The notes under the pieces were generated by a model, which made no database searches, was not told the origin of the DNA, and saw nothing but the letters and a program-made list of their open reading frames with translations. A stretch of DNA of 34,788 nt from CAYSWK01 sp964434735 (GTDB taxonomy: Archaea; Micrarchaeota; Micrarchaeia; Anstonellales; Bilamarchaeaceae): positions 1 to 34,788 of the forward strand of contig CAYSWK010000010.1 in the NCBI GenBank assembly GCA_964434735.1, written 5' to 3'. This document shows positions 8,770 to 15,544 of the stretch, piece by piece. Each line of letters begins with the position of its first letter. Position 1 is the first letter of the stretch. The position numbers and the translations under genes are program-made.

Positions 8770-9534
8770 TTATTGCTTTGATCGTGACTTCCCGTTTGGC
8801 AAAAGCTCAAGGAGAAAATCAGGATGCGTATCATAATACTTGGCAAGCGACGATGCGATTCCCCCTTTTTCCTTTCCAGTGCGTGAGGGAACCAAATGGG
8901 TCGGTTTTTCGATTTTACGCTTTGAATTGGAAGGGACGCATTCCAAGCCTTCGGGGCCCTTCCCTATAATAATACCTAAGGGAACATTCCTAAACCATTC
9001 GCGTTCACCCGTTATTGCGAATTGGCCGGCTTGGATGAATCCGCCATGGGAAGCTTTTGAGATTTGATCTTTCTTTGCTGCGTAAACATCAACAGATGCG
9101 TTGGCATTTTTCCATGCGTTGCTCATTGAGGCGGCAAATTGCGCAACTTCCTTCTTTTCTTCCTCACTTGCGTTGATGCCATCTTTGAGGATGATTGCGG
9201 AACCACCTTGGATTTCCGCATGGAAAAATAAATCATTATCTTCCATGTAGGTTTTGAAAACGCGGTCGTTTTCCTGTGCGCTTCTTCCCCCTACTGCTAA
9301 ACGGTTTTGGGAGGTGTAGAACCAATGGAACTTCTCAAACCATTTTTTTTCGCGTTTTACTTTTACGTTCTTTTGCGCTTGTGCGTGGAGCTTTGATTCC
9401 TTTTCGATTTCCTTTTCAGTTTGAATGATTGCAATTGTCGCGCCTTCGATGCGCTTTTTGACTTCCTTTGCATTGTTGAAGTAGTCGGATGCCGATTGGT
9501 GAAGGGGCTTGAACAGTTTGATGAGGAGTTGCAT
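8770..9534 (-). CDS. NFACT-R domain protein (C-terminal half of an RqcH/NEMF-like protein)
   Basis: A 254-residue protein that matches only the coiled-coil and NFACT-R part of RqcH/Rqc2/NEMF, factors that bind stalled 60S/50S subunits in ribosome quality control. It begins with the coiled-coil entry motif ASDYFNNAKEVKKRIEGA (residues about 15-32), runs through a charged helix, then the NFACT-R segment FHWFYTSQNRLAVGGRSAQEND and DLFFHAEIQGGSAIILKDG. Full archaeal homologues are about 650 residues with an N-terminal NFACT-N domain and HhH; both are missing. The ATG at 9534 has AGGAAG upstream and a TATA-like box at 9557-9564, so this looks like a true gene start and not a truncation remnant. 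The minus-strand region upstream holds the divergent pilin gene, so NFACT-N must be elsewhere or lost. Confidence 0.85.
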   Translation of the reverse strand: MQLLIKLFKPLHQSASDYFNNAKEVKKRIEGATIAIIQTEKEIEKESKLHAQAQKNVKVKREKKWFEKFHWFYTSQNRLAVGGRSAQENDRVFKTYMEDNDLFFHAEIQGGSAIILKDGINASEEEKKEVAQFAASMSNAWKNANASVDVYAAKKDQISKASHGGFIQAGQFAITGEREWFRNVPLGIIIGKGPEGLECVPSNSKRKIEKPTHLVPSRTGKEKGGIASSLAKYYDTHPDFLLELLPNGKSRSKQ

Positions 9535-9556
9535 ACAATTCTTCCTAGGACATACC

Positions 9557-9564
9557 TTTAAAAA
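9557..9564. promoter_or_regulatory. Shared TATA-like box between the NFACT-R gene and pilin 1
   Basis: TTTAAAAA in the 81-nt divergent gap is centred 26 nt from the NFACT-R ATG (leftward) and about 56 nt from the pilin 1 ATG (rightward). The rightward transcript would have a leader of about 30 nt containing GAGGG as ribosome-binding site. Confidence 0.5.
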
Positions 9565-9615
9565 CCATCCTTGCTTCAATTATTATCAAAATGTATGGAT
9601 TAAAGAGGGAAATGA

Positions 9616-9960
9616 ATGAAAAAAATCCTATCAATATTATTGGTAATGCTTGCAGTAATGAGCGTACTTACGGCTCAAGGGGATACATCGATTAGGGAAA
9701 CACTTTCTGACCTTTGTGGTCAAGTAAAAAGCGTACTCGGTGTAGCAATGTTCATGATGATTATCTTGGCTGCAGTCGTATATGCAGTTGGGCAGATCAT
9801 GGGTGCTGAAACACGTGCACGTGCATCAGTATGGGCAACGGCAATGTTTACCGGTGCAATTATGGCTGGAATTATCTTGCTTATCGCACCAACCGTCATC
9901 AACATGTTAGTCCCCGATGATATTGTCGGCGGAGAAATACAATCAGCAGTTTGTGCCTAA
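9616..9960 (+). CDS. VirB2/TrbC-like small membrane protein (pilin-like), copy 1
   Basis: A 114-residue protein. It has a signal peptide (KK then a hydrophobic run, likely cut after LTA near residue 20), a first membrane helix at about 41-62, a short polar basic loop GAETRARA (63-70), and a second helix at about 73-98. This is the topology of VirB2/TrbC conjugative pilins and of the archaeal CedA1-type pilins. Cys34, before helix 1, and Cys113, at the C-terminus, lie on the same predicted side and could form a disulfide. The start ATG at 9616 follows GAGGGAAATGA. A near-duplicate lies 102 nt downstream. No VirB4-like ATPase or polytopic channel gene is adjacent, so a pilus role is inferred from topology only. 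Confidence 0.7.
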   Translation: MKKILSILLVMLAVMSVLTAQGDTSIRETLSDLCGQVKSVLGVAMFMMIILAAVVYAVGQIMGAETRARASVWATAMFTGAIMAGIILLIAPTVINMLVPDDIVGGEIQSAVCA

Positions 9961-9988
9961 TCTCTTTTTTTATTTTCTCTTTTATACA
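9961..9988 (+). terminator. T-rich terminator after pilin 1
   Basis: TCTCTTTTTTTATTTTCTCT follows the stop codon directly. The same TTTTTTTATTTT core recurs after pilin 2, so each pilin gene has its own terminator. Confidence 0.6.
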
Positions 9989-10014
9989 AAATATTAGTTC
10001 TGAGGCAAACTAAA

Positions 10015-10024
10015 TCTTTTTAAA
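10015..10024 (+). promoter_or_regulatory. TATA-like box for pilin 2
   Basis: CTTTTTAAAG lies about 43 nt before the pilin 2 ATG, predicting a short leader that carries the same AAGAGGGAAATGA segment as pilin 1. With a terminator between the genes, the two pilins appear independently transcribed. Confidence 0.5.
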
Positions 10025-10062
10025 GAATCCAGTTATTCTATATTCTAAACCTCAAGAGGGAA

Positions 10063-10407
10063 ATGATGAACTCAAAAATCATAACAGCTATTTTTGCTAT
10101 AATGGCAATCATGTCAGTATTTGCAGCACAGGAAGCCGGATTGCAGTTTGCTATCCAGGACTTATGCACTCAGGTAAGAAGCCTATTGGGTGTTGCAATG
10201 TTCATGATGGTCATACTTGCTGCAGTAGTATATGCAGTTGGGCAGATCATGGGTGCTGAAACACGTGCACGTGCAACAGTATGGGCAACGGCAATGTTTA
10301 CCGGTGCAATCATTGCAGGAATTATCGTATTAGTAGTTCCGAATCTTCTCAAGGCATTGTTGCCTGAAGAATTCAGGGACGGATTAACCTGTGAAGCACA
10401 GAGCTAA
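10063..10407 (+). CDS. VirB2/TrbC-like small membrane protein (pilin-like), copy 2
   Basis: A 114-residue paralogue of the preceding gene with the same plan: signal peptide ending near FAA-QE (residue 22), helix 1 at about 42-63, the identical loop GAETRARA, and helix 2 at about 74-99. Cys35 and Cys110 mirror the two Cys of copy 1. The signal peptides and C-terminal tails differ clearly (this copy ends EFRDGLTCEAQS), while the loop and start of helix 2 are almost identical in DNA as well. That pattern suggests tandem duplication followed by local gene conversion or very strong constraint. The two may be major and minor subunits or alternately expressed forms; nothing in the sequence decides this. 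Confidence 0.7.
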   Translation: MMNSKIITAIFAIMAIMSVFAAQEAGLQFAIQDLCTQVRSLLGVAMFMMVILAAVVYAVGQIMGAETRARATVWATAMFTGAIIAGIIVLVVPNLLKALLPEEFRDGLTCEAQS

Positions 10408-10430
10408 TTTTCTCTCTTTTTTTATTTTAG
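10408..10430 (+). terminator. T-rich terminator after pilin 2
   Basis: The run TTTTCTCTCTTTTTTTATTT begins at the stop codon and matches the terminator of the first pilin gene in composition and core. Confidence 0.6.
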
Positions 10431-10457
10431 ATAGTAATCAAATGGACAACCTTAATG

Positions 10458-10571
10458 GGGGGTTTGGGCGGCAAGCTTGTCCGACTTATTCGGACAAGAT
10501 GCACAATGTCGCAACGGCGACATTCGTGTAACGGACTAAGGGGGTCAACGGTTTTGTATAGAAACCCCCTT
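10458..10571 (+). repeat. Cluster of three perfect hairpins in the gap before the KaiC-like gene
   Basis: Stem 1: CTTGTCCGA 10476-10484 with TCGGACAAG 10490-10498 (9 bp, 5-nt loop). Stem 2: AATGTCGC 10505-10512 with GCGACATT 10517-10524 (8 bp, 4-nt loop). Stem 3: AAGGGGGT 10538-10545 with ACCCCCTT 10564-10571 (8 bp). The C-run strand could instead pair as AAACCCCC 10562-10569 with GGGGGTTT 10458-10465, enclosing stems 1 and 2. The arms resemble those at 16803-16820 and 16862-16879. Function is unknown: candidates are a small RNA, a conditional structure, or a remnant repeat. Confidence 0.6.
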
Positions 10572-10579
10572 GGGCTGTC

Positions 10580-10588
10580 ATTTTTAAA
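10580..10588 (+). promoter_or_regulatory. TATA-like box for the KaiC-like / Roadblock-like / tldD operon
   Basis: TTTTTAAAC lies about 39 nt before the ATG at 10624, leaving a leader of about 13 nt with GTGA as a possible ribosome-binding site. It lies downstream of the hairpin cluster, so transcripts from here would not include the hairpins. Confidence 0.45.
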
Positions 10589-10623
10589 CTTTGACGCATT
10601 AGCTTCAGTCAGCGTGAGCGATT

Positions 10624-11343
10624 ATGGATTTACCTCCAATGGGTGTGGATGCAACCAACCCGATTCTTAAAAAAAGCAGAATATCAACAGGAATTCTTGA
10701 TTTGGACATTGCACTTGAAGGTGGATTCAGAAGGCCTTCAAACACCATTCTTATCGGCCCAACGGGCATGGAAAAGCTTGCACTGGCGCTTCATTTTGCA
10801 TATACGGGGCTTAAGGCGGGGGAAGCAGTATTATTCGTACTTGCGGACAACACACCAAACGCCTTTTTTGAAAAGGCAAAAAATATAGGCATGGACTTCG
10901 CAGGAGAAAACGTGTACGTAATAGATGCGTATTCAAATACGGTAGGCGCAAAGCCTGAGGAACGCCCCGGAATGTTTTCAATTGCAGGTGCAGGCGCACT
11001 CAATGACTTATCCTTAAGCACAAGTGAAGTGATCAAACTTACTGCGGGGAAAAAATTACGGGTAGTGTATGCGTCCCTTTCACGTTTTCTTTTGTACAAC
11101 CCTAAGGAATCAATGCTTAAGTTCCTCCAGGTGGTTGGGGGCAAACTCAAAAATGTAGAGGCGACAACGCTTTACCTGGTGGATGAAGGGGTGCATGACC
11201 CGCAAATACTCAATTTAGTAGACCATGTATTTGATGAAAAATTCATACTCTCAAAACAAAGCAACTCGGTTGACCTTGAGATTCCTAATTTGAACGTATC
11301 AGTTCCCATGAGGCTTGGGCCTAATGGGCTTTCGGTGGTATAA
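10624..11343 (+). CDS. KaiC-like RecA-superfamily protein with degenerate Walker A
   Basis: A 239-residue single KaiC-type domain. The opening RISTGILDLDIALEGGF (residues 19-35) is the usual KaiC/GvpD-family entry before the P-loop. The P-loop reads GPTGMEKL (45-52), whereas active members read GxxGxGK[ST]: the Gly before Lys is Glu and the Thr after it is Leu. The Walker B region RVVYASLSR (about 145-153) also lacks the usual Asp. It is probably not an ATPase and may be a regulatory or scaffold protein. The next gene starts immediately after its stop codon, so the two products probably work together. Downstream genes are tldD and a TctA-like permease. Confidence 0.75.
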   Translation: MDLPPMGVDATNPILKKSRISTGILDLDIALEGGFRRPSNTILIGPTGMEKLALALHFAYTGLKAGEAVLFVLADNTPNAFFEKAKNIGMDFAGENVYVIDAYSNTVGAKPEERPGMFSIAGAGALNDLSLSTSEVIKLTAGKKLRVVYASLSRFLLYNPKESMLKFLQVVGGKLKNVEATTLYLVDEGVHDPQILNLVDHVFDEKFILSKQSNSVDLEIPNLNVSVPMRLGPNGLSVV

Positions 11344-11682
11344 ATGGACGAAACAAACGCATCTGCATCAATAGAAACGCTCGTAGGGGAAATGAGGCAA
11401 AAGGGAATAGAGGCAGGAATCGTACGAAAAGACGGGATTCTTGCATATGGAACAGTTATTGCAGGTGATGCAACGGTACAGAATGTCGCATCGATAAGCA
11501 ACACCACTGAGAGCATACTTTCAAAGGTAAAGGATTCAAGCAAGGAAATAGAGATCGCACTTGACAATTCATTTTATGTTATTATTCCTCTTAAAGAGTA
11601 TTTGCTGTGCGCAAGCGTAAAGGACAGGGAAGAGAAAAAAACATTAAGGGAATACGCAGAAAAGCTTAGGGCGGTATTATAA
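11344..11682 (+). CDS. Roadblock/LC7-like small protein
   Basis: A 112-residue protein starting directly after the KaiC-like stop codon. It has the outline of a Roadblock/LC7 fold: helix (ETLVGEMRQKG), strand pair (AGIVRKDGILAYG), a helix (ATVQNVASISNTTESIL), then strands (EIEIALDNSFYVIIPLKEYLLCASV) and a final helix. In prokaryotes such proteins often sit beside small GTPases or NTPases and modulate them. Here the partner is the neighbouring KaiC-like protein. The assignment rests on pattern and length, not on a strict motif. The end of the gene overlaps the inferred beginning of tldD by a few bases. Confidence 0.5.
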   Translation: MDETNASASIETLVGEMRQKGIEAGIVRKDGILAYGTVIAGDATVQNVASISNTTESILSKVKDSSKEIEIALDNSFYVIIPLKEYLLCASVKDREEKKTLREYAEKLRAVL

Positions 11683-12968
11683 TCAATGCAGATGCGTGCA
11701 CCTATTCGGAAAAAAGAACCCAGCATACGCAAAAAACAAACGTTTCAATAACAAAAGACGGGATTTCCGTACGCGGTGGCAGCCAATCGGGAGTTTCAGT
11801 ACGGGTTCTTAAAAACGGGGCGTGGGGATTTGCAAGCGCAACGGATTATTCTGATGAAATAGTACGTAAGGCAATGCATATTTCAAGCATTTCAAAGGCA
11901 ACGCAACGGGAATGTGTGCGGCCCGTTGTGAGTGCGACTGTTCAGTGCAAATACGAAGTGCAGGAACCTGAAGAACTTATTTCAATGGCACAAAAAGCAT
12001 ATGCAATTCTTGACGCGCGAGGGGTAACTGACCGGTCGGTACAAGTCACAATTGAAAAAACAAAAACGGTTTTTGAAAACAGCGATTCAAGCGAAATTGA
12101 GCAGACACAGTTTCATACCTATTTGAGGGCACGGTGCGCAATTAAGGGAACGGACATTGCAGAAGGTGCGTGGGTTGTTGCAACACAACGGCCGCTTACG
12201 AATGAGGATTTTGAAGAGGCGGCGCAAAAAGCATTGGGGCGCGCACAAACGCTTTCAAAGGCGGTTCCGTGCAAAAAGGAAAAAATGACAGTAGTACTTG
12301 ATCCTCATATGACTGGCGTGTTAAGCCATGAGGCCGTTGGACATGCGTGCGAAGCGGATGGGGTGGTAGAAGGGGAATCGCTGCTTAAGGGAAAAGTAGG
12401 GGAACGAATAGGAAATGAACTGGTAACGATTATAGATGACCCAACAGCAACCGATTTTGGTGCATATGCGTATGATGATGAAGGAATCAAAGGAATGCCA
12501 CAAATGCTTGTGAATAAGGGAATTCTTGAAGGATATATCAATGACTTAAAGACGGCAAAGGAAACGGGCCAAAAACCAAACGGTCATGCGCGTGCAATGG
12601 ATTATAGCTGTCTTGCGCAGGTGCGCATGAGCAACACGTATTTCCAGAAAGGGAAAGACTCACATGAAGATATTTTTGACATAAAAAAAGGCGTGTACCT
12701 AAAGGGAATGAAAGGCGGAAGCGTTGATATTTACTCAGGGGGATTCATGTTTCGTGCGGCAGAATGTTTTGAGATTGTTAATGGAGAAATAACGCGCCCC
12801 TTAAAGGAGGCAACCATTACAGGAAACATCCTTGAAACGCTCAACAAAATCGAATTAGTCGGCAAGGATTTTGGCACGTCTCCAGGAATATGCGGCAAAG
12901 GTGCGCAAGAGGTCCCCGTAAGCGATGGCGGACCCCATATCAGGATCAAGGATGTTTCGGTGGGGTAA
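11676..12968 (+). CDS. tldD: TldD-type metalloprotease subunit; start codon unclear
   Basis: TldD/TldE proteases degrade unstructured peptides and mature certain peptide products. The metal site HEAVGH (HExxxH) is encoded at 12327-12344, with the downstream family segments GAYAYDDEG and TSPGICGKGAQ. The first ATG in frame is 11874, but the frame upstream encodes clear family sequence (SGVSVRVLKNGAWGFAS and ADACTYSEKR), so the real protein begins earlier. Between the in-frame TAG at 11667 and 11874 there is no ATG, GTG or TTG. Coordinates here begin at ATT 11676 as a placeholder. Options are a rare ATT/ATA/ATC start, a frameshift joining ATG 11686 (other frame), or a sequence error in the A-run near 11711. 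The partner TldE is not in the window. The stop overlaps the next gene by 1 nt. Confidence 0.8.
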   Translation: MIINADACTYSEKRTQHTQKTNVSITKDGISVRGGSQSGVSVRVLKNGAWGFASATDYSDEIVRKAMHISSISKATQRECVRPVVSATVQCKYEVQEPEELISMAQKAYAILDARGVTDRSVQVTIEKTKTVFENSDSSEIEQTQFHTYLRARCAIKGTDIAEGAWVVATQRPLTNEDFEEAAQKALGRAQTLSKAVPCKKEKMTVVLDPHMTGVLSHEAVGHACEADGVVEGESLLKGKVGERIGNELVTIIDDPTATDFGAYAYDDEGIKGMPQMLVNKGILEGYINDLKTAKETGQKPNGHARAMDYSCLAQVRMSNTYFQKGKDSHEDIFDIKKGVYLKGMKGGSVDIYSGGFMFRAAECFEIVNGEITRPLKEATITGNILETLNKIELVGKDFGTSPGICGKGAQEVPVSDGGPHIRIKDVSVG

Positions 12969-14122
12969 TGGACGTATTCATTCTTGGAATAGTGCTTGGC
13001 ATTATTGCGGGCATCCTTCCAAGCATGCATCCGAATACGCTGATTGCGATATTATATCCGTTTTTTGGAAAAGACTCACGATTTTGGCAGGTAATTGTGG
13101 GAATGCTGCCTGCGCATTTGATCTTTTCACTTGTTCCTTCGGTGTTTTTTGGAATTGCACAGCCTCAAAACGCATTAGGCGGCTTGCCGGGACAACGGCT
13201 TGCGCATGAAGGAAAGGGAATAAGTGCGCTTAACGCAATGCTTTTGGCATGCATTTTGAGCGTTCTTTGTACAGTAGTGCTCTTTGTACCTTCATTTTCT
13301 TTCTTTACTGCATCATATGGGGCAGTTAGGCAGTATATGGGACCGATACTTTTGATTTTTTCAGGAATACTTATTTTAAGAAGCAAAAACCCTTTTTCGG
13401 GGGTGCTTGTATTTGTTGCAGCTGGAATTCTTGGGCTCATAAGTTTTCGAAGCGGAATGTTTGACCCATTCTTGCCTTTGTTTGCAGGATTTTTCTCATT
13501 GGCAGGATTTTTCACAAAGGAAGCATCGCAAAAACTTCCCGTGCAAACGCAGGAGGAATTCCCCTTGCAGGAAGTGCTTTTTGGAGTTGTGATTGGGTTC
13601 CTTGGGGGGATGACGTCGGATATTTTTGCAGGAATCAGTGCGCCTTCGCAGGTGGCGACATTTGCAAGCATTCTTGTTCCGATTCAAGGGTATACGTATC
13701 TAGCTGCAACAAGCAGCATTTCGGCAAGCCAATTGGTGTTTGCACTTGCAACGGAGCATTCGATAGACAAGGCACGCGTAGGCGGAATAGAATGGCTTTC
13801 ACGAGTAGTGAATATAGATGATTTTCTTGGGCAAATACTTATGCTCATGGTCATTTCGTGTGCGGTTTCCTGTACGCTTGTTTTTGTATTCAGGAAACGG
13901 TTTGCAAGTCTTGCGACAAAAGATCTTGGAATAGTGCGAAATATAATGGCAATAATCATTGTAGTGCTTACGTTTTCACTTGATGGGGTGCTTGGAATTA
14001 TTATACTGGGTGCATCAAGCATCCTGGGATGGATCTGCCAGCGCGAAGGGGTTGAACGGACGCACTTGATGGGCGCAATAATCATTCCAACCCTGCTTCT
14101 TCTTTTCAGAATATTTTTCTGA
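12968..14122 (+). CDS. TctA-like (DUF112) membrane protein
   Basis: A 384-residue polytopic membrane protein with about ten hydrophobic segments. The N-terminal GIIAGILPSMHPNT (residues about 11-24) is the hallmark of the archaeal branch of the TctA family (COG1784), distantly related to the large permease of tripartite tricarboxylate transporters. A second glycine-rich repeat-like motif, GFLGGMTSDIFAGISAPSQ, lies near residue 220 and echoes the first, as expected from an internally duplicated transporter. The substrate is unknown, and no TctB or TctC genes are present. The ATG at 12968 overlaps the tldD stop codon (TAATG), so translation is probably coupled. Confidence 0.8.
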   Translation: MDVFILGIVLGIIAGILPSMHPNTLIAILYPFFGKDSRFWQVIVGMLPAHLIFSLVPSVFFGIAQPQNALGGLPGQRLAHEGKGISALNAMLLACILSVLCTVVLFVPSFSFFTASYGAVRQYMGPILLIFSGILILRSKNPFSGVLVFVAAGILGLISFRSGMFDPFLPLFAGFFSLAGFFTKEASQKLPVQTQEEFPLQEVLFGVVIGFLGGMTSDIFAGISAPSQVATFASILVPIQGYTYLAATSSISASQLVFALATEHSIDKARVGGIEWLSRVVNIDDFLGQILMLMVISCAVSCTLVFVFRKRFASLATKDLGIVRNIMAIIIVVLTFSLDGVLGIIILGASSILGWICQREGVERTHLMGAIIIPTLLLLFRIFF

Positions 14123-14142
14123 TGACGGACAAGGGCTAAATT

Positions 14143-14149
14143 TTTATAC
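14143..14149 (+). promoter_or_regulatory. TATA box for the MTA/SAH deaminase gene
   Basis: TTTATAC is centred about 25 nt before the ATG at 14171, predicting a leaderless transcript separate from the upstream permease gene. Confidence 0.6.
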
Positions 14150-14170
14150 ACCAACAGAACAAGGAATAGT

Positions 14171-15424
14171 ATGGACCTTTTGATAGAAAACGGATATGCA
14201 TACCTCCAGGGGGAATTCAAAAAAACAAACATCCTCCTATCAGAAGGAAAAATCAAGGAAATCGGCTTGAATATTCGAACATCTCATGCTGAAAAAATAG
14301 ATGCAACGGGAAAAATCATCCTTCCAGGATTTGTCAATACGCATACGCACATTGCAATGGGCGGACTACGTGGATATGGGGAAGGGCTGCCGCTTGAGCG
14401 CTGGCTAAGGGAAAAAATATGGCCGCGTGAAGAGAAATTGACTGCAAAGGAGATTGAACTTGGAACAAAGCTTTCCCTCTGCGAACTTCTGCGCTCGGGA
14501 GTCACATCGGTTGCAGACATGTATCTGAAGGAAATGGGAACTATCGCACAGGCATGCGAAGAATCAGGAATACGTGCGTTTCTTTCCTATGCAGTTATTG
14601 ATGGGCAAGATGCGAATAAGGCACAAGAGGAAGTGAAAAAGCTCAAAAAGTTCATAAAAGAGATGCAAGGACTCAAAAACTCACGGCTTGTCCCCTGTGC
14701 TGCGGCACACTCATTATATGCAACCTCGCAGGAAGCATTGGTTGAAGCAAAAGAAATTGCAAAAAGGGAAGGACTCAAATTCTTTATACATGCGGCTGAA
14801 ACGCGAAAAGAAGTGTTTGATTGCCTTAAAAAAACGGGGAAATATCCGATTGAATATCTGAATGAAAGGGGAATACTTGATGAGGATACGGTGCTTGCGC
14901 ACGCATCGTATGTGACTAAACGGGAGATACGAATTATTGCAAAGCAAAAAAGCGCGGTTTCGCATTGTCCTGTCAGTAATTTAAAACTTGCAACGGGAGG
15001 GATATGTCCTCTTTTTGAGTATGCGAAAGCAGGCGTAACCGTAAGCGTGGGAACGGACGGATGTGCAAGCAATAATTCATTGAATTATTTTGAGAGCCTT
15101 AAAATGACGTCGCTTTTGCAAAAGCACCTCTACTGGAAAGCGGAACTATTTGGTGGCAGGGAAATGCTTGAAATAGGCACACAAGGTGGCGCACGTGCGT
15201 TGGGGCTTAAGGGGGGCACACTTACAAAAGGAAAGGCTGCGGATTTAGTTATTCTTAAAAAACAGGCAAACCTTGCACCTGTTTCAACAATTATTGACAA
15301 TATTGTGTTTGCGGGGAGCCCGTCAAATGTCGAAACGGTAATCGTTGACGGCAAGGTAGTGATGGAGCAAGGAACCATCAAAACCATGGACGAGGAAGGA
15401 ATTATCGACGAGATATCGAAATAA
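14171..15424 (+). CDS. 5-methylthioadenosine / S-adenosylhomocysteine (or 5'-deoxyadenosine) deaminase
   Basis: A 417-residue amidohydrolase of the MtaD/DadD group, which deaminates adenosine-type by-products of SAM (MTA, SAH, 5'-deoxyadenosine). The metal site has NTHTHIAMGGLRG (His58, His60), FIHAAET near residue 200, SHCPVSNLKLATG, and the final metal Asp in GTDGCASNN. All expected ligands are present. Substrate preference within the group cannot be read from the motifs. Together with ahcY at 525 it could form a SAH recycling route via S-inosylhomocysteine, as proposed in methanogens. It has its own TATA box. Confidence 0.9.
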   Translation: MDLLIENGYAYLQGEFKKTNILLSEGKIKEIGLNIRTSHAEKIDATGKIILPGFVNTHTHIAMGGLRGYGEGLPLERWLREKIWPREEKLTAKEIELGTKLSLCELLRSGVTSVADMYLKEMGTIAQACEESGIRAFLSYAVIDGQDANKAQEEVKKLKKFIKEMQGLKNSRLVPCAAAHSLYATSQEALVEAKEIAKREGLKFFIHAAETRKEVFDCLKKTGKYPIEYLNERGILDEDTVLAHASYVTKREIRIIAKQKSAVSHCPVSNLKLATGGICPLFEYAKAGVTVSVGTDGCASNNSLNYFESLKMTSLLQKHLYWKAELFGGREMLEIGTQGGARALGLKGGTLTKGKAADLVILKKQANLAPVSTIIDNIVFAGSPSNVETVIVDGKVVMEQGTIKTMDEEGIIDEISK

Positions 15425-15430
15425 ACGTCG

Positions 15431-15513
15431 GCCGAAGCTAAAGGGAACATTTATATATGTTTGCCCTTAAAGTTCTAAGTAATGTTTATAAAGCTATATC
15501 TCTGCGCTTCGGC
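15431..15513 (+). promoter_or_regulatory. TFB promoter region with two TATA boxes inside an 8-bp inverted repeat
   Basis: Two TATA-like boxes occur, TTATATAT (15451-15458) and TTTATAAA (15485-15492). They are bracketed by GCCGAAGC (15431-15438) and its exact complement GCTTCGGC (15506-15513). The second arm lies near where transcription from the second box would begin, so it could be an operator or a leader structure. Confidence 0.45.
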
Positions 15514-15544
15514 GTTTATGTGTGTAGTTTAAGGAGGAATATAA

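Noticed and set aside
9781..10310. Near-identical 80-nt tracts as insertion-sequence ends or attachment sites
   Set aside because: Both tracts are in frame within homologous genes at the same codon positions, so duplication or conversion explains them without a mobile element.
11686..11748. Short ORF starting ATGCAGATGCG between the Roadblock-like gene and tldD
   Set aside because: It is only about 20 codons, basic and without homologous look, while the overlapping frame encodes clear TldD sequence. It is kept only as a possible start for a frameshifted tldD.
12890..12967. Longer start for the TctA-like permease
   Set aside because: The extra residues overlap the end of tldD out of frame and are Arg-rich, while the ATG at 12968 begins right at the first membrane helix.
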